Source: DASUBV01 sp036501025
GTDB taxonomy: Bacteria; Actinomycetota; Actinomycetes; Streptosporangiales; Streptosporangiaceae
Assembly (NCBI GenBank): GCA_036501025.1
Contig: DASYBB010000238.1
Coordinates: 1 to 64,000, forward strand
Reading direction: 5' to 3'
Length of the DNA stretch: 64,000 nucleotides
Both the position numbers and the translations under genes were made by a program. The notes under the pieces are model-generated. The model was not told the DNA's origin and ran no database searches. It saw nothing but the letters and a program-made list of their open reading frames with translations. How positions within the stretch are numbered: position 1 is the stretch's first letter; every line of letters begins with the position of its first letter. Positions 25,616 through 33,901 of this stretch are shown here, piece after piece.

Positions 25616-25644
25616 TTGACATTGAAGCGTGGAACGTGCACCAT
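25616..25644 (+). promoter_or_regulatory. Possible lsr2 promoter
   Basis: A perfect -35-like TTGACA at 25616-25621 is followed after 17 bp by CACCAT, a weak -10, only a few bases before the lsr2 ATG at 25651. If used, transcription would begin essentially at the start codon. The -10 match is poor, so this is tentative. Confidence 0.3.
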
Positions 25645-25650
25645 CACAAC

Positions 25651-25974
25651 ATGGCAAAGACTGTGAGTGTGGTCGTCACTGATGACCTAGACGGAACGCC
25701 CGACGCTGAGACCGTGGCTTTCAGCGTGGAGGGCCAGACTTACGAGATCGACCTTAGCCAGAAGAACCTGGCTAAGCTGCAGAAGTCGCTGCAGCCTTTT
25801 ATGGACGCCGGTCGCCGCACCGCGCTTCGCAAAACGGCCCGCCCGGCCCGGGGTCCCGGGGCCAGGATTGACCGGGCCGCGGTCCGCGCGTGGGCTACCG
25901 CCCAGGGCCTCCAGGTGTCCGAGCGCGGACGGATCAGTGCTGAGGTCATGAGCAAGTACGAGGCCGCGCACTAG
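25651..25974 (+). CDS. lsr2: Lsr2 nucleoid-associated protein
   Basis: 107 residues, the usual Lsr2 size. The N-terminal dimerisation domain reads MAKTVSVVVTDDLDGTPDAE, with the family's TYEIDLSQKNLAKL helix start. A basic linker (TALRKTARPARG) leads to the C-terminal DNA-binding domain IDRAAVRAWATAQGLQVSERGRISAEV, whose Arg-Gly-Arg inserts in the minor groove of AT-rich DNA. Lsr2 is the actinobacterial H-NS analogue: it bridges DNA and silences horizontally acquired, AT-rich genes. It stands alone, as usual. Its presence here is a marker of Actinomycetota. Confidence 0.95.
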   Translation: MAKTVSVVVTDDLDGTPDAETVAFSVEGQTYEIDLSQKNLAKLQKSLQPFMDAGRRTALRKTARPARGPGARIDRAAVRAWATAQGLQVSERGRISAEVMSKYEAAH

Positions 25975-26105
25975 GGACAATGCGCGGCGGAACGGGCGTT
26001 CCGCAATTGAGCACCCGAAGTATGTAGATCACGCTGCCATGGCCCGGTCGGGCGGCGGCACGTATTGTCGGTCTCGGGGTCACCAGTTACCGGGACGGGG
26101 CATGC

Positions 26106-27284
26106 GTGAGTGACATTCTCAGGCAGGGCCGGGACCACGAGCCGGGGCCATGGCGTCGCCGCCTGGTCGCGCTCGCGGTCCTGGTCGGCCTGCTGGCCGC
26201 GGTGATCCTCACCCACCTGCCGCACCACCGGGCACCCCGGCCGCATCCGGCCGCGGCCGCGGTCGTGACCGGCCCGGACGGGATCACCGGCCCGACGCTG
26301 GCCTGGGCGCCCAGCCTGCGCGTGCCCGTGGCCACCGAGCATCCCGCGCTGCTGTCCCCGGCCGCGGGCCGTCTCCAGCTCATCGGCGGTCTCCCGCTAG
26401 ACCCGGCCGGCTACCAGTTCACTCAGGTGGGCGGGGGCTGGGCCATCCAGGCCAACCCGGCCCGCGCCCAGCCGCCGCGGGCCGTATGCGACGTCTGCGC
26501 GGGTTCCCCCCAGCCGGTCTACTTCCTTCCTGAACGTGGCCGTTCGGCGGCTCTCGTCGCCCCGGCCGACGCGGTCGCCCCGGCGGCTGCCGCCAGGGCC
26601 ATGTGGCTGACCAGCTACCCGCGCGGCGTGAGCCTCCAGCTGGCGGCCGGCCGGGCGCGCGAGGTCGGCGCCGCCGGCCGCCTGCTCCACGCCCCCGTCC
26701 GGCTGCCGGCCGGCTACATGATCGTCCGGGGCACAGTCCGCGGCCTGCTGCTGGCCGCAGTCGGCCCGCGGCCGGGCGCCGCCGCCGAGGGACTGCTTGA
26801 CCCGGCCACGGGGCACCTCACTGCCGTGCGCACGCCTGTCGTCGCGGCCAGCGCGACCGAACTCGCGGCGACGACGCCCTGCTCCAGCACGTCGTGTCAT
26901 CTCGTCGTCAGCGACCTCGCCACCGGCCGGTCCGGCCCGGTCGCGCTGCCGCCGGGCACCTCCGTGGCCAACGCAGCGTTCAGCCCAGACGGCAGCTACC
27001 TGGCCCTGCAGGTCAACGCGGCGCCCGGCGGGGCGGACGGCGGGTCGGCGACGCGACTGGAGGTCGTGGCCACCGCGACCGGCCGGCTGACGCCGGTGCC
27101 GGATACCTCGCTCAGCAGCGACGCCCTGATCGGGTTCGGCTGGCCACCGGGCGGCGACGAGCTGGTCGCCGAACTCAGCTTCACGACCAAGGTCCAGCTG
27201 GCCTCGTGGCGGCCCGGGGCTACGCAACTGGCTGTGACCGTGGTCCGGACCGGTCACGGCGCCGACTCGATCTTCACCGGCTAG
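26106..27284 (+). CDS. Membrane-anchored, propeller-like secreted protein
   Basis: 392 residues from GTG 26106. A short cytoplasmic N-terminus with WRRRL precedes one membrane helix (LVALAVLVGLLAAVILTHL, about residues 20-38); the rest is external. The C-terminal half has TolB/WD40-like blade features such as NAAFSPDGSYLAL and repeated DLATGRSG-type hairpins, suggesting a beta-propeller. Two CxxC-like spots (AVCDVCAG) and CSSTSC may form disulphides. No enzyme motif is seen. It is followed by very stable GC hairpins. Role unknown; a sensor or wall-associated scaffold is possible. Confidence 0.65.
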   Translation: MSDILRQGRDHEPGPWRRRLVALAVLVGLLAAVILTHLPHHRAPRPHPAAAAVVTGPDGITGPTLAWAPSLRVPVATEHPALLSPAAGRLQLIGGLPLDPAGYQFTQVGGGWAIQANPARAQPPRAVCDVCAGSPQPVYFLPERGRSAALVAPADAVAPAAAARAMWLTSYPRGVSLQLAAGRAREVGAAGRLLHAPVRLPAGYMIVRGTVRGLLLAAVGPRPGAAAEGLLDPATGHLTAVRTPVVAASATELAATTPCSSTSCHLVVSDLATGRSGPVALPPGTSVANAAFSPDGSYLALQVNAAPGGADGGSATRLEVVATATGRLTPVPDTSLSSDALIGFGWPPGGDELVAELSFTTKVQLASWRPGATQLAVTVVRTGHGADSIFTG

Positions 27285-27370
27285 CACGGCGGCGCCGCTG
27301 GCGGCAGGCAATCCATGGAGCAGGCCGCTCCTAGGGGAATTTCGGGCAGCCGTGCCGGCGGCCCCGCGCA

Positions 27371-27425
27371 GCGCGCCGCCGGCGGCGCGCGGCCCGCCGC
27401 GGCACCTTCCGCGGCGGGCCGCGCG
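27371..27425. terminator. Two overlapping, mutually exclusive GC hairpins
   Basis: GCGCGCCGCC followed by its complement makes a perfect 20-bp palindrome at 27371-27390. Its last five bases are also the start of a second 17-bp stem (27386-27402 with 27409-27425, six-base loop). The two cannot form together at full length. They lie about 90 bp after the propeller-like gene and probably terminate it; alternative pairing could allow regulation. Confidence 0.6.
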
Positions 27426-27923
27426 GGCGCGCCGGGCCGCGCCGGGCGGGCGCGGGCCCGCCGCCGTCGCGGCGGGGCCGCCCGGCGCGGGCCCGACTCC
27501 ATCGAGACGGGCCAGGTCAGGCCGGACACGCCCCGGGATCCCGGAACGGGCGGCACGGCTCCGGGGCTGGCTCCCGGACGGGCCGCGGCGACATTCGCGG
27601 CCAGGGAGCCGGACCGGGCCGGGGGCCAATCCGAGCCGGGCCCGTGGCTCCGCGCCGGCGGCCCGTCAGCTCTCCTCAAACGTTAACGATGACCGTTTTG
27701 TCGCAACCGAAATACCGGCAACTCACGCGTAAAGTTGGCCAAAAATCAGGAACGCTGTGTTACTACTCAGGTACCGGGAATCTAATGGCCGCCGCCCGCC
27801 CGGGGCGGCATCGGGTCGCCGGGCACGCCCTGTCGTCGCGCTGGCCGGGTCCGGCTGCGGGTCCCGAGCCGCGTCCCCGGCGCCCCCGAGGGCCTTCCGG
27901 CTAAGGTCCGGGCGGTGCTGCCG

Positions 27924-27945
27924 TGCAGGTGCACGTGCACCTGCA
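27924..27945. promoter_or_regulatory. Perfect 22-bp palindrome upstream of the TetR gene
   Basis: TGCAGGTGCAC (27924-27934) is followed directly by its reverse complement (27935-27945). It lies about 205 bp before the chosen TetR start and is flanked by partial outer symmetry (GTGC-TGCCG on the left, CGGCAC on the right). A perfect, centred palindrome without a loop is typical of a dimeric repressor site rather than a terminator. Which protein binds is unknown. Confidence 0.5.
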
Positions 27946-28151
27946 AGGTAGGACGGCACGTGCTACCGGGCGTCGGCCACGTCCGGGCCGGCCGCCGGCG
28001 CAGGCCCGGGCGATCGGTCAAATGAACGTCATTCTGGAATCTGCGACGCTATAAGGGACGTTAACCAGGTAAGTCGTCCGTGCGTCTACCCTGTGCTGCC
28101 TGCGGGAAGCGTGGGAAGATTGACTTAATCCACCAGCTCGGAGGGTTGACT

Positions 28152-28823
28152 GTGGAACTTTCTGCGACATCCGGGGAGAGGCTGGCGGCGGCCCCGCGTC
28201 GCCGTGTCGCCGCGGACGAGGTCCTCGATGCGGCATGCGCGGTGTTTGCCGCCGAGGGGTTCGCGAATGCCAACATGGACGCAATCGCGGCGCGCGCCGG
28301 GATGACTAAGCCGACGCTCTATGCCCGGTTCGGTCCCAAGGAGCGGCTGTTCGCCGCGGTCGTGCGCCGCGAGCACGAGATGCTCAGCGACTGGGTGGTG
28401 GCAGAACACCAGGCGGGCGAGGACGAGCCTTTCCATCAGCGGCTGCACCGGTGGATCGGGGTCTACTTCGATTTCGTCCGGGAGCGGCCGGATGGCTTCA
28501 AGCTGACCTTCGAGGGGGAGCGGCACGCGGCGGCGGCCCAGGCCGTCGAGGAGGCGACCGACGACCGGATCGACCGCATTACGACCCTGATCGCCAGCCT
28601 GTCCGGCCGGCCGGAGGGGCTCGGCCCGCGCCTGACCGCGGCGTCCATCGTGGGCCTGATGCGCTGGTGCGCGCGGGAGGCCATCCGGCACCCGGAAGTC
28701 AGCCTGGACGACGTCCAGGCCCTGTGCGAGTCGCTGGTGTCGGCGGCGATGCACGGGCTGAACCTGGACATCATGGACCACATCAGCAAGAAGGCCGACG
28801 CCGAGGCGATCGCGGCCAGCTGA
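28152..28823 (+). CDS. TetR family transcriptional regulator
   Basis: 223 residues from the GTG at 28152, chosen because GGAGGG lies seven bases upstream; an earlier in-frame start at 28080 adds a Cys-rich piece unlike the family. The N-terminal helix-turn-helix is standard TetR: VLDAACAVFAAEGFANANMDAIAARAGMTKPTLYARFGPKERLF. The C-terminal ligand domain (about 60-205) is helical, with a conserved-looking FVRERPDGFKLTFEGE and a tail similar to AcrR-type regulators. It stands 83 bp before the MFS transporter gene and in the same orientation; the twin operators between them make it the obvious repressor of that transporter (inference). Confidence 0.88.
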   Translation: MELSATSGERLAAAPRRRVAADEVLDAACAVFAAEGFANANMDAIAARAGMTKPTLYARFGPKERLFAAVVRREHEMLSDWVVAEHQAGEDEPFHQRLHRWIGVYFDFVRERPDGFKLTFEGERHAAAAQAVEEATDDRIDRITTLIASLSGRPEGLGPRLTAASIVGLMRWCAREAIRHPEVSLDDVQALCESLVSAAMHGLNLDIMDHISKKADAEAIAAS

Positions 28824-28850
28824 GCCCGGCCGGGACGGGCGGCTCGCTCA

Positions 28851-28885
28851 TTAGCGGAGCTAAGTGTATTGTTTAGCGAAGCTAA
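28851..28885 (+). promoter_or_regulatory. Twin inverted-repeat operators before the MFS gene
   Basis: TTAGCGGAGCTAA (28851-28863) and TTAGCGAAGCTAA (28873-28885) are two copies of the palindrome TTAGC-N3-GCTAA. Their spacing is exactly 22 bp, about two helical turns, so two dimers would sit on one face of the DNA. A possible -10 (TATTGT, 28867-28872) lies between the copies, so occupancy would block the promoter. Likely bound by the TetR protein encoded just upstream. Confidence 0.75.
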
Positions 28886-28906
28886 TAGTCCATTGATGGG
28901 CGGTCC

Positions 28907-30235
28907 GTGCACCTCAAGTCCCTGGCCCGCCGCGCAGGTTTCGAGCCGCGGCAGATGGCCTCGTCGCTACGGCAGCACAACTACCGGCTCTACTTCTCCG
29001 GCCAGCTCGTCTCGGTCGCCGGAACGTGGATGCAGACCGTGGCCCAGTCGTTCCTGGTCCTGGGCCTGACCCACAGCGGCACCCAGCTGGGCCTGGTCAC
29101 GGCGGTCCGGTTCCTGCCGATGTTCCTGTTCGGGCCGCTGGGCGGCCTGATTGCCGACCGGATGCCGAAGCTCCAGGTCATGTACGTCACCCAGTCGCTG
29201 CAGGGCCTGCTGGCCGGCGCCTTCGCCGTGCTGGTCGGGACGCACACCATCGAGATGTGGATGGTCTATGTCCTCGCGCTGCTGCTCGGCTGCGTCAACG
29301 TGTTCGATAATCCCACGCGGCAGTCGTTCATCTCCGAAATGGTCGCGCCGCAGGACCTGCGCAATGCGGTGACCCTGAATTCCGTCTCGGTCAACATGGC
29401 CCGCATCTTCGGCGCCGCCCTCGGCGGGGTCATCGCCGCCGCGCTCGGGCTGGCCCTGTGCTTCGCCTGCAACGCGCTGTCGTTCGGCGCCGTCCTCCTC
29501 TCGCTGGCCGCGATGCGCAAGTCCGAGCTGTTCCCGGCCCGGCGCCTGGTCCGCAGCAAGCGCCAGGTGCGCGAGGGCCTGAGCTATGTGCGCTCCACCC
29601 CCGAGCTCATCGTCCCGCTCGTCATGATCGCCGTCATCGGCACCCTGGCCTGGGAGTTCCCGGTCACGCTCCCGCTGATGGCCCGCAACATCTTCCACGG
29701 CGGGCCGGGCGCCTACGGGGTGATGGGGTCGGTCATGGGCATCGGCGCGGTCGCGGGCGGCCTCGTCGCCGCGGCCCGGCCGCGGCCCCGGACCCGCGCG
29801 CTGTGCCTGGCCGCGATCGGCTGGGGCATCGCCATCCTGGCCGCCTCGGCGGCCCCGAACCTGCCCGTGGAACTGGCCGCCCTGGTGTTCGTCGGCTACG
29901 GCAGCATCACGTTCAATTCGTTCGCCAAGACCACCCTGCAGCTCGCCGCCGCCCCGAGCATGCGCGGCCGGGTGATGGCGCTGTGGGCGGTGGCCTGGCT
30001 CGGCTCGACGCCCATCGGCGGCCCCATCGTCGGCTGGGTGGGCCAGCACGCCGGCGCTCGCTGGGGCCTGGTCATCGGCGGCGCCGCCGCCCTGGCGTGC
30101 GGCCTCGCCGCCCTGCCCGCCCTCAGCCGCATCGACCACCGGGCCCTGGCCGAGGCCCGCGAGCGCGAGGCCGCCGGCGCCGAGGCCCCCGCCGCGGCCG
30201 GCTCCCTCGCCCGGCACCAGCCGACCCCGACCTGA
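28907..30235 (+). CDS. MFS transporter (EntS-like drug/siderophore exporter type)
   Basis: 442 residues with 10-12 membrane helices. The N-terminus (LRQHNYRLYFSGQLVSVAGTWMQTVAQSFLVL) is the signature opening of the MFS_3/EntS-like exporters. The helix 2-3 loop FGPLGGLIADRMPK matches the MFS motif A, and FDNPTRQSFISEMV is another conserved block of this subgroup. The GTG at 28907 follows 21 bp after the second operator; an internal ATG (28955) is a possible alternative. Probably a proton-driven exporter of small molecules, controlled by the upstream TetR regulator. Confidence 0.88.
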   Translation: MHLKSLARRAGFEPRQMASSLRQHNYRLYFSGQLVSVAGTWMQTVAQSFLVLGLTHSGTQLGLVTAVRFLPMFLFGPLGGLIADRMPKLQVMYVTQSLQGLLAGAFAVLVGTHTIEMWMVYVLALLLGCVNVFDNPTRQSFISEMVAPQDLRNAVTLNSVSVNMARIFGAALGGVIAAALGLALCFACNALSFGAVLLSLAAMRKSELFPARRLVRSKRQVREGLSYVRSTPELIVPLVMIAVIGTLAWEFPVTLPLMARNIFHGGPGAYGVMGSVMGIGAVAGGLVAAARPRPRTRALCLAAIGWGIAILAASAAPNLPVELAALVFVGYGSITFNSFAKTTLQLAAAPSMRGRVMALWAVAWLGSTPIGGPIVGWVGQHAGARWGLVIGGAAALACGLAALPALSRIDHRALAEAREREAAGAEAPAAAGSLARHQPTPT

Positions 30236-30298
30236 CCGCCCGGCGGCTGGTCATAGGCTGGAGCGCGGTGACCAGACGCATCAACTCGGACGGAAAGG

Positions 30299-31534
30299 GT
30301 GTTAACGCTGGACGGCAATGAGCGGCTGCGGGTCCTGCTCCTGGAGAATATTCACCCGGACGCGGTCGCGCGCCTGACCAAGGACGGCTATCACGTCGAG
30401 ACGGCCCCGCGCGCCTTCGACGAGGACGAGCTGGCCGCCGCGATCGGCGGGGTGCACCTGCTCGGCATCCGGTCCGGCACCTCCGTCACCGAGCGCATCC
30501 TCGACGCGGCCCCGGACCTGCTTGCCGTCGGCGCCTTCTGCATCGGCGTGAACCAGGTCGACCTCGACGCGGCGTCCCGGCGCGGGATCGCCGTGTTCAA
30601 CGCGCCGTTCTCCAATACCCGCAGCGTGGTCGAGCTGGCCCTGGCCGAGATCATCGCCCTGACCCGGCGGCTGACCGACAAGAGCACGCAGATGCACGCC
30701 GGGCTGTGGGACAAGTCCGCGGCGGGCAGCCACGAGGTGCGCGGGCGGCGGCTCGGCATCGTCGGGTACGGGAACATCGGCGGGCAGCTGTCGGTGCTGG
30801 CCGAGAGCCTCGGGATGACCGTCTACTTCTACGACACAGCCGACAAGCTGGCCCTGGGCAACGCCCGCCGCTGCGGCACGATGGAAGAGCTGCTCGAGAT
30901 CTCCGACGTGGTCACCCTGCACGTCGACGGGCGGCCGGGGAACAGCGGCCTGTTCGGCGCGGCCGAGTTCGCGGCCATGCGTCCGGGCAGCATCTTCCTC
31001 AACCTGTCCCGGGGCTTCGTGGTCGACCACGGCGCGCTGCGCCGCGAGATCGAGTCCGGCCGGCTGGCTGGCGCCGCCGTGGACGTGTTCCCGACCGAGC
31101 CGCGCGGCCGCGGCGAGGAGTTCACCTCCGAGCTGCGCGGCCTGCCCAACGTGATCCTCACCCCCCACGTCGGCGGCTCGACCGAGGAGGCGCAGCAGGA
31201 CATCGGCGAGTTCGTGGCGGGCAAGCTGCACGACTACGTCGCGGCCGGCACGACCTCGCTGAGCGTCAACCTGCCGGGCGTCGCGCTGCCGACCACCCCC
31301 GGCACGCACCGCCTGGTCCACCTGCACCGCAACGTCCCCGGCGTGCTGGCCACAATCAACCAGGTCCTGGCCGAGCACCGCGTCAACATCGAGGGCCAGC
31401 TACTCGGCACCCGCGACGAGCTCGGCTACGTCCTCACCGACGTGGCCGCCCCGTACACCGCCGACATGCTGACCAGCCTGAACGAGCTCGACGTGACCGT
31501 CCGGCTGCGGACGCTGGCGCCCGTGGTCCCGTAA
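30299..31534 (+). CDS. serA: D-3-phosphoglycerate dehydrogenase with ACT domain
   Basis: 411 residues, the length of the E. coli-type enzyme (no intervening ASB domain). It oxidises 3-phosphoglycerate to 3-phosphohydroxypyruvate, the first step of serine synthesis, in the cytosol. NAD site: LGIVGYGNIGGQLSVLA. Catalytic region: NLSRGFVVDHGAL, AAVDVFPTEP (Glu) and ILTPHVGGSTEEAQ (His). The C-terminal ACT domain begins near HRLVHLHRNVPGVLATIN, the usual site of serine feedback inhibition. The GTG at 30299 is very close to GGAAAGG; no better start exists. It is monocistronic by spacing. A second serA paralogue elsewhere in the genome is possible. Confidence 0.88.
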   Translation: MLTLDGNERLRVLLLENIHPDAVARLTKDGYHVETAPRAFDEDELAAAIGGVHLLGIRSGTSVTERILDAAPDLLAVGAFCIGVNQVDLDAASRRGIAVFNAPFSNTRSVVELALAEIIALTRRLTDKSTQMHAGLWDKSAAGSHEVRGRRLGIVGYGNIGGQLSVLAESLGMTVYFYDTADKLALGNARRCGTMEELLEISDVVTLHVDGRPGNSGLFGAAEFAAMRPGSIFLNLSRGFVVDHGALRREIESGRLAGAAVDVFPTEPRGRGEEFTSELRGLPNVILTPHVGGSTEEAQQDIGEFVAGKLHDYVAAGTTSLSVNLPGVALPTTPGTHRLVHLHRNVPGVLATINQVLAEHRVNIEGQLLGTRDELGYVLTDVAAPYTADMLTSLNELDVTVRLRTLAPVVP

Positions 31535-31561
31535 CCGCCCGCCGGTACGAAACGGGGCCGC

Positions 31562-32395
31562 TCAGGCCTCCGGCGGCTCCGTCACGAAGTCGATCAGCTC
31601 CTCGACGCGGCCGAGAAAGGCGGGCTCCAGGTCCGCGAACGACCGGGCGCAGCGGCGGATCCGCTGCCAGCCCGCCCCGGTGTTCTCCGGATCCGGCCAG
31701 CCCAGGGCGTGCAGCACGCCCTCCTTCCACGGCTGGCCGCGCGGGACGTCGGGCCAGCGCGGGATGCCGACCGCGGACGGCTTGACGGCCGCCCACACGT
31801 CGATGAACGGGTGCCCCACGATCAGCACGTGCCCGGACGCGGCCTGGGCCGCGATCCGGCTCTCCTTCGAGCCGGTGACCAGGTGGTCGACCAGCACGCC
31901 CAGCCGCCGGGCCGGCCCGGGGGAGAAGTCCGCCACGATCGCCGGCAGGTCGTCGATGCCCTCCAGGTACTCGACGACCACGCCGACATCGCGCAGGTCG
32001 TCGCCCCAGATCTGCTCCACGAGCTCGGCGTCGTGCCGGCCCTCGACGTAGATCCGGCTGGCCCGCGCCACCTTGGCCCGGCTCTGCGGCGCCGCCACCG
32101 AGCCCGACGCGGTCCGGCGCGGCCCGGCCTGCTCCGGGACCGAGGCCGGCCGCACCAGCCGGACCTTCTGGCCCTCGAGCAGGAAGGTGCCCGGCAGCGG
32201 GAACACCCGCCACTTGCCGTGCCGGTCCTCCAGCGTGACGGCGTCCTTCTCGCAGAACACCACGGCCCCGCAGAAGTCGGCCGCCGCGTCCTCGACAACC
32301 AGGCCGGGCTGGGCCGCGACGCGCGGCAGCTCAGCCTCGGCCGGGCGCCGCGGCCCGGGGGCGAGGACGTCCCGGCTGTACCGGTCGGTCGGCAT
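31562..32395 (-). CDS. DUF3097 family protein
   Basis: 277 residues. The conserved actinobacterial DUF3097 pattern is clear: the N-terminal VVEDAAADFCGAVV, KWRVFPLPGTFLLEGQKVRLVRP, then a TOPRIM-like region IYVEGRHDAELVEQIWGDDLRDVGVVVEYLEGID and, further on, GHVLIVGHPFIDVWAAVKP. The YVEGRHDAE plus VGHPFID signature suggests a TOPRIM-type metal site (Glu and Asp), so a nucleic-acid role is plausible though unproven. The ATG at 32393-32395 begins MPTDRYSRDVL. It converges with serA, 27 bp apart. Confidence 0.85.
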   Translation of the reverse strand: MPTDRYSRDVLAPGPRRPAEAELPRVAAQPGLVVEDAAADFCGAVVFCEKDAVTLEDRHGKWRVFPLPGTFLLEGQKVRLVRPASVPEQAGPRRTASGSVAAPQSRAKVARASRIYVEGRHDAELVEQIWGDDLRDVGVVVEYLEGIDDLPAIVADFSPGPARRLGVLVDHLVTGSKESRIAAQAASGHVLIVGHPFIDVWAAVKPSAVGIPRWPDVPRGQPWKEGVLHALGWPDPENTGAGWQRIRRCARSFADLEPAFLGRVEELIDFVTEPPEA

Positions 32396-32415
32396 TCCGG
32401 TCGGGCGCCGCTGGC

Positions 32416-32841
32416 TCAGCCCGCGAGCGTCGCGGTGAGGGTGATCTCCGGGACGCCGGCCAGCGCACGGCTGACCGGGCAGCCGGCCTTGGCCGTCTGG
32501 GCGTACTCCTGGAACGCGGCCTCGTCCACGCCGGGCACGTGCCCGACGGTGACCAGGTTGACCGAGGTGATGGTCGGGGTGCCGTCGACCATCCGCAGCG
32601 TCACCGTCGCGTCGGTCTGCACCGAGTCCGGCGGGCTGCCCGCCTGGGCCAGGATGTTGGACAGCGCCATCGAGAAGCACGAGGCGTGCGCAGCCGCGAT
32701 CAGCTGCTCGGGATTGGCGCCCGGCCCGTCCTGGAAGCGGGACTTGAAGGAGTACTCGCCGCTGATCGTGTCACCGGCCGTGAACGTGCCGCTCCCGGTC
32801 GGAACGTCGCCCTTCCAAACTGCGCTTCCCTTTGCCGGCAT
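32416..32841 (-). CDS. OsmC/Ohr family peroxiredoxin-like protein
   Basis: 141 residues. The two catalytic cysteines of the family are present: AAAHASCFSMALS (peroxidatic) and AKAGCPVSRAL (resolving). The length and the pattern GANPEQLIAAAHASC are characteristic of OsmC (osmotically inducible) proteins that detoxify organic hydroperoxides in the cytosol. GGAGG six bases before the ATG at 32839-32841 fixes the start. It lies 20 bp upstream of the DUF3097 gene on the same strand, so both may share a transcript. Confidence 0.92.
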   Translation of the reverse strand: MPAKGSAVWKGDVPTGSGTFTAGDTISGEYSFKSRFQDGPGANPEQLIAAAHASCFSMALSNILAQAGSPPDSVQTDATVTLRMVDGTPTITSVNLVTVGHVPGVDEAAFQEYAQTAKAGCPVSRALAGVPEITLTATLAG

Positions 32842-33084
32842 GGCTACCTCCTCGAGTGTGGGCCCCATGGCGTGGCTCGCTGCCCGGCGCCCGGCATGCC
32901 GTCGCCCGCAGACACCGGAACTCTACCGGCCGGGAGGGTCCCCGCGGGGGCCGGCCGCCGCCCTCGTGCCTGTCCGGGCGTGCCCGGCAGGGCGGGATTT
33001 ATCCGGGTGCGCGAGAATGCGGTGACCGGCCACGCGGCGGCGCCGGCCGTGACCAGGCCGCCCATGACCAGACAGCGGAGCCCG

Positions 33085-33867
33085 ATGCAAGCGTTCCAGG
33101 CCCAGCCGCCGGCCGGCCGGGTGTTCAGCACCGACCGGCGGGTGCGCAGCACGGAGGTCACGCCGGCCGGCCGTCTGCGGCTCGATGCGCTGGCCCGGTA
33201 CCTGCAGGAGGCGGCCGAGGACGACCTGGCCGACGCCGGCTGGCGGGAGCCGCAGTTCTGGCTGGTCCGCCGGACGGCGCTGGCCGTCCGCAGCTTCCCC
33301 CGGCTCGGCCAGCGGGTCCGCCTGGATACCTTCTGCTCGGCCACCGGCCCGCGGTGGGCGGAGCGCACCACCACGCTCGCCGGCCCCGGCGGTGACCTGG
33401 TCCAGGCCACCGCGGTGTGGGCTGCCGTGAGCCGGGCCGACGGCCGCCCCGCCGTCCTCGGGCCGCAGTTCCACGCCCTGTACGACGGCGCCGCGCGGGG
33501 CCGCACGGTCTCCGCCCGGCTGGTGCTGCCGGGACCGCCGGCCGGGGTCACGGCCGCGCCGTGGCCGCTGCGGGCCGCCGACCTGGACCCCGCCCGGCAC
33601 GTCAACAATGCCGTCCACTGGGCCGCCGTGGAGGACGTGCTGGCCGGGCTGGACTGGCTGCCGGACACGGCCGAGATCGAGTACCACCGCGCGATCGAGG
33701 CGGGCACGGTCCCCGGGCTGGCCGTCAGCCGGGCCGGGGACGCGGTCAGCCTGTGGCTGCTGAACGGCGGCCAGCGGCTGGCGTCGGCCCGGCTGGCCCG
33801 GCTGGACGGGGCGCCGGGACCGGGCGAGCGGCCCGGTGAGCGCACGCGGAGGGCCCGCCCGGCCTGA
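33085..33867 (+). CDS. Acyl-ACP thioesterase-like hotdog protein
   Basis: 260 residues in a double-hotdog arrangement. The first half contains RVFSTDRRVRSTEVTPAGRLRLDALARYLQEAAEDD, the second the signature DLDPARHVNNAVHWAAVEDVL (Asp and His-Val-Asn-Asn), matching bacterial FatA-like acyl-ACP thioesterases. It should release fatty acids from acyl carrier protein. The ATG at 33085 has CGGAG shortly upstream; ATG 33064, in frame, is a weaker alternative. The stop codon lies inside a small tandem repeat shared with the end of the converging BON gene. Confidence 0.82.
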   Translation: MQAFQAQPPAGRVFSTDRRVRSTEVTPAGRLRLDALARYLQEAAEDDLADAGWREPQFWLVRRTALAVRSFPRLGQRVRLDTFCSATGPRWAERTTTLAGPGGDLVQATAVWAAVSRADGRPAVLGPQFHALYDGAARGRTVSARLVLPGPPAGVTAAPWPLRAADLDPARHVNNAVHWAAVEDVLAGLDWLPDTAEIEYHRAIEAGTVPGLAVSRAGDAVSLWLLNGGQRLASARLARLDGAPGPGERPGERTRRARPA

Positions 33868-33901
33868 TTACGCCGGCCTGACTGCGTCGGCCTGATTACG
33901 C
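33860..33901. repeat. 14-bp repeat, three tandem copies, spanning two stop codons
   Basis: Units CGGCCTGATTACGC (33860), CGGCCTGACTGCGT (33874) and CGGCCTGATTACGC (33888), followed by a partial fourth (CGGCC). The first copy holds the TGA of the thioesterase gene, the third overlaps the TAA of the converging BON gene. Copy number can vary here without harming either protein much. Confidence 0.8.

Larger units (their letters stand above)
27285..28151. other. 870-bp structured intergenic region
   Basis: Opens with two overlapping GC hairpins (27371-27425), then unstructured GC-rich sequence, then a clearly less GC-rich stretch near 27690-27780, a 22-bp palindrome (27924-27945) and the leader of the TetR gene. 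Open frames here (for example 27315-27686 on the plus strand) give only Ala/Arg/Gly/Pro low complexity and I do not call them genes. Confidence 0.55.

Noticed and set aside
27315..27686. A 123-codon plus-strand frame in the 27.3-28.1 kb gap
   Set aside because: Only Ala/Arg/Gly/Pro residues, overlaps the stable hairpins, weak ribosome site; no domain.
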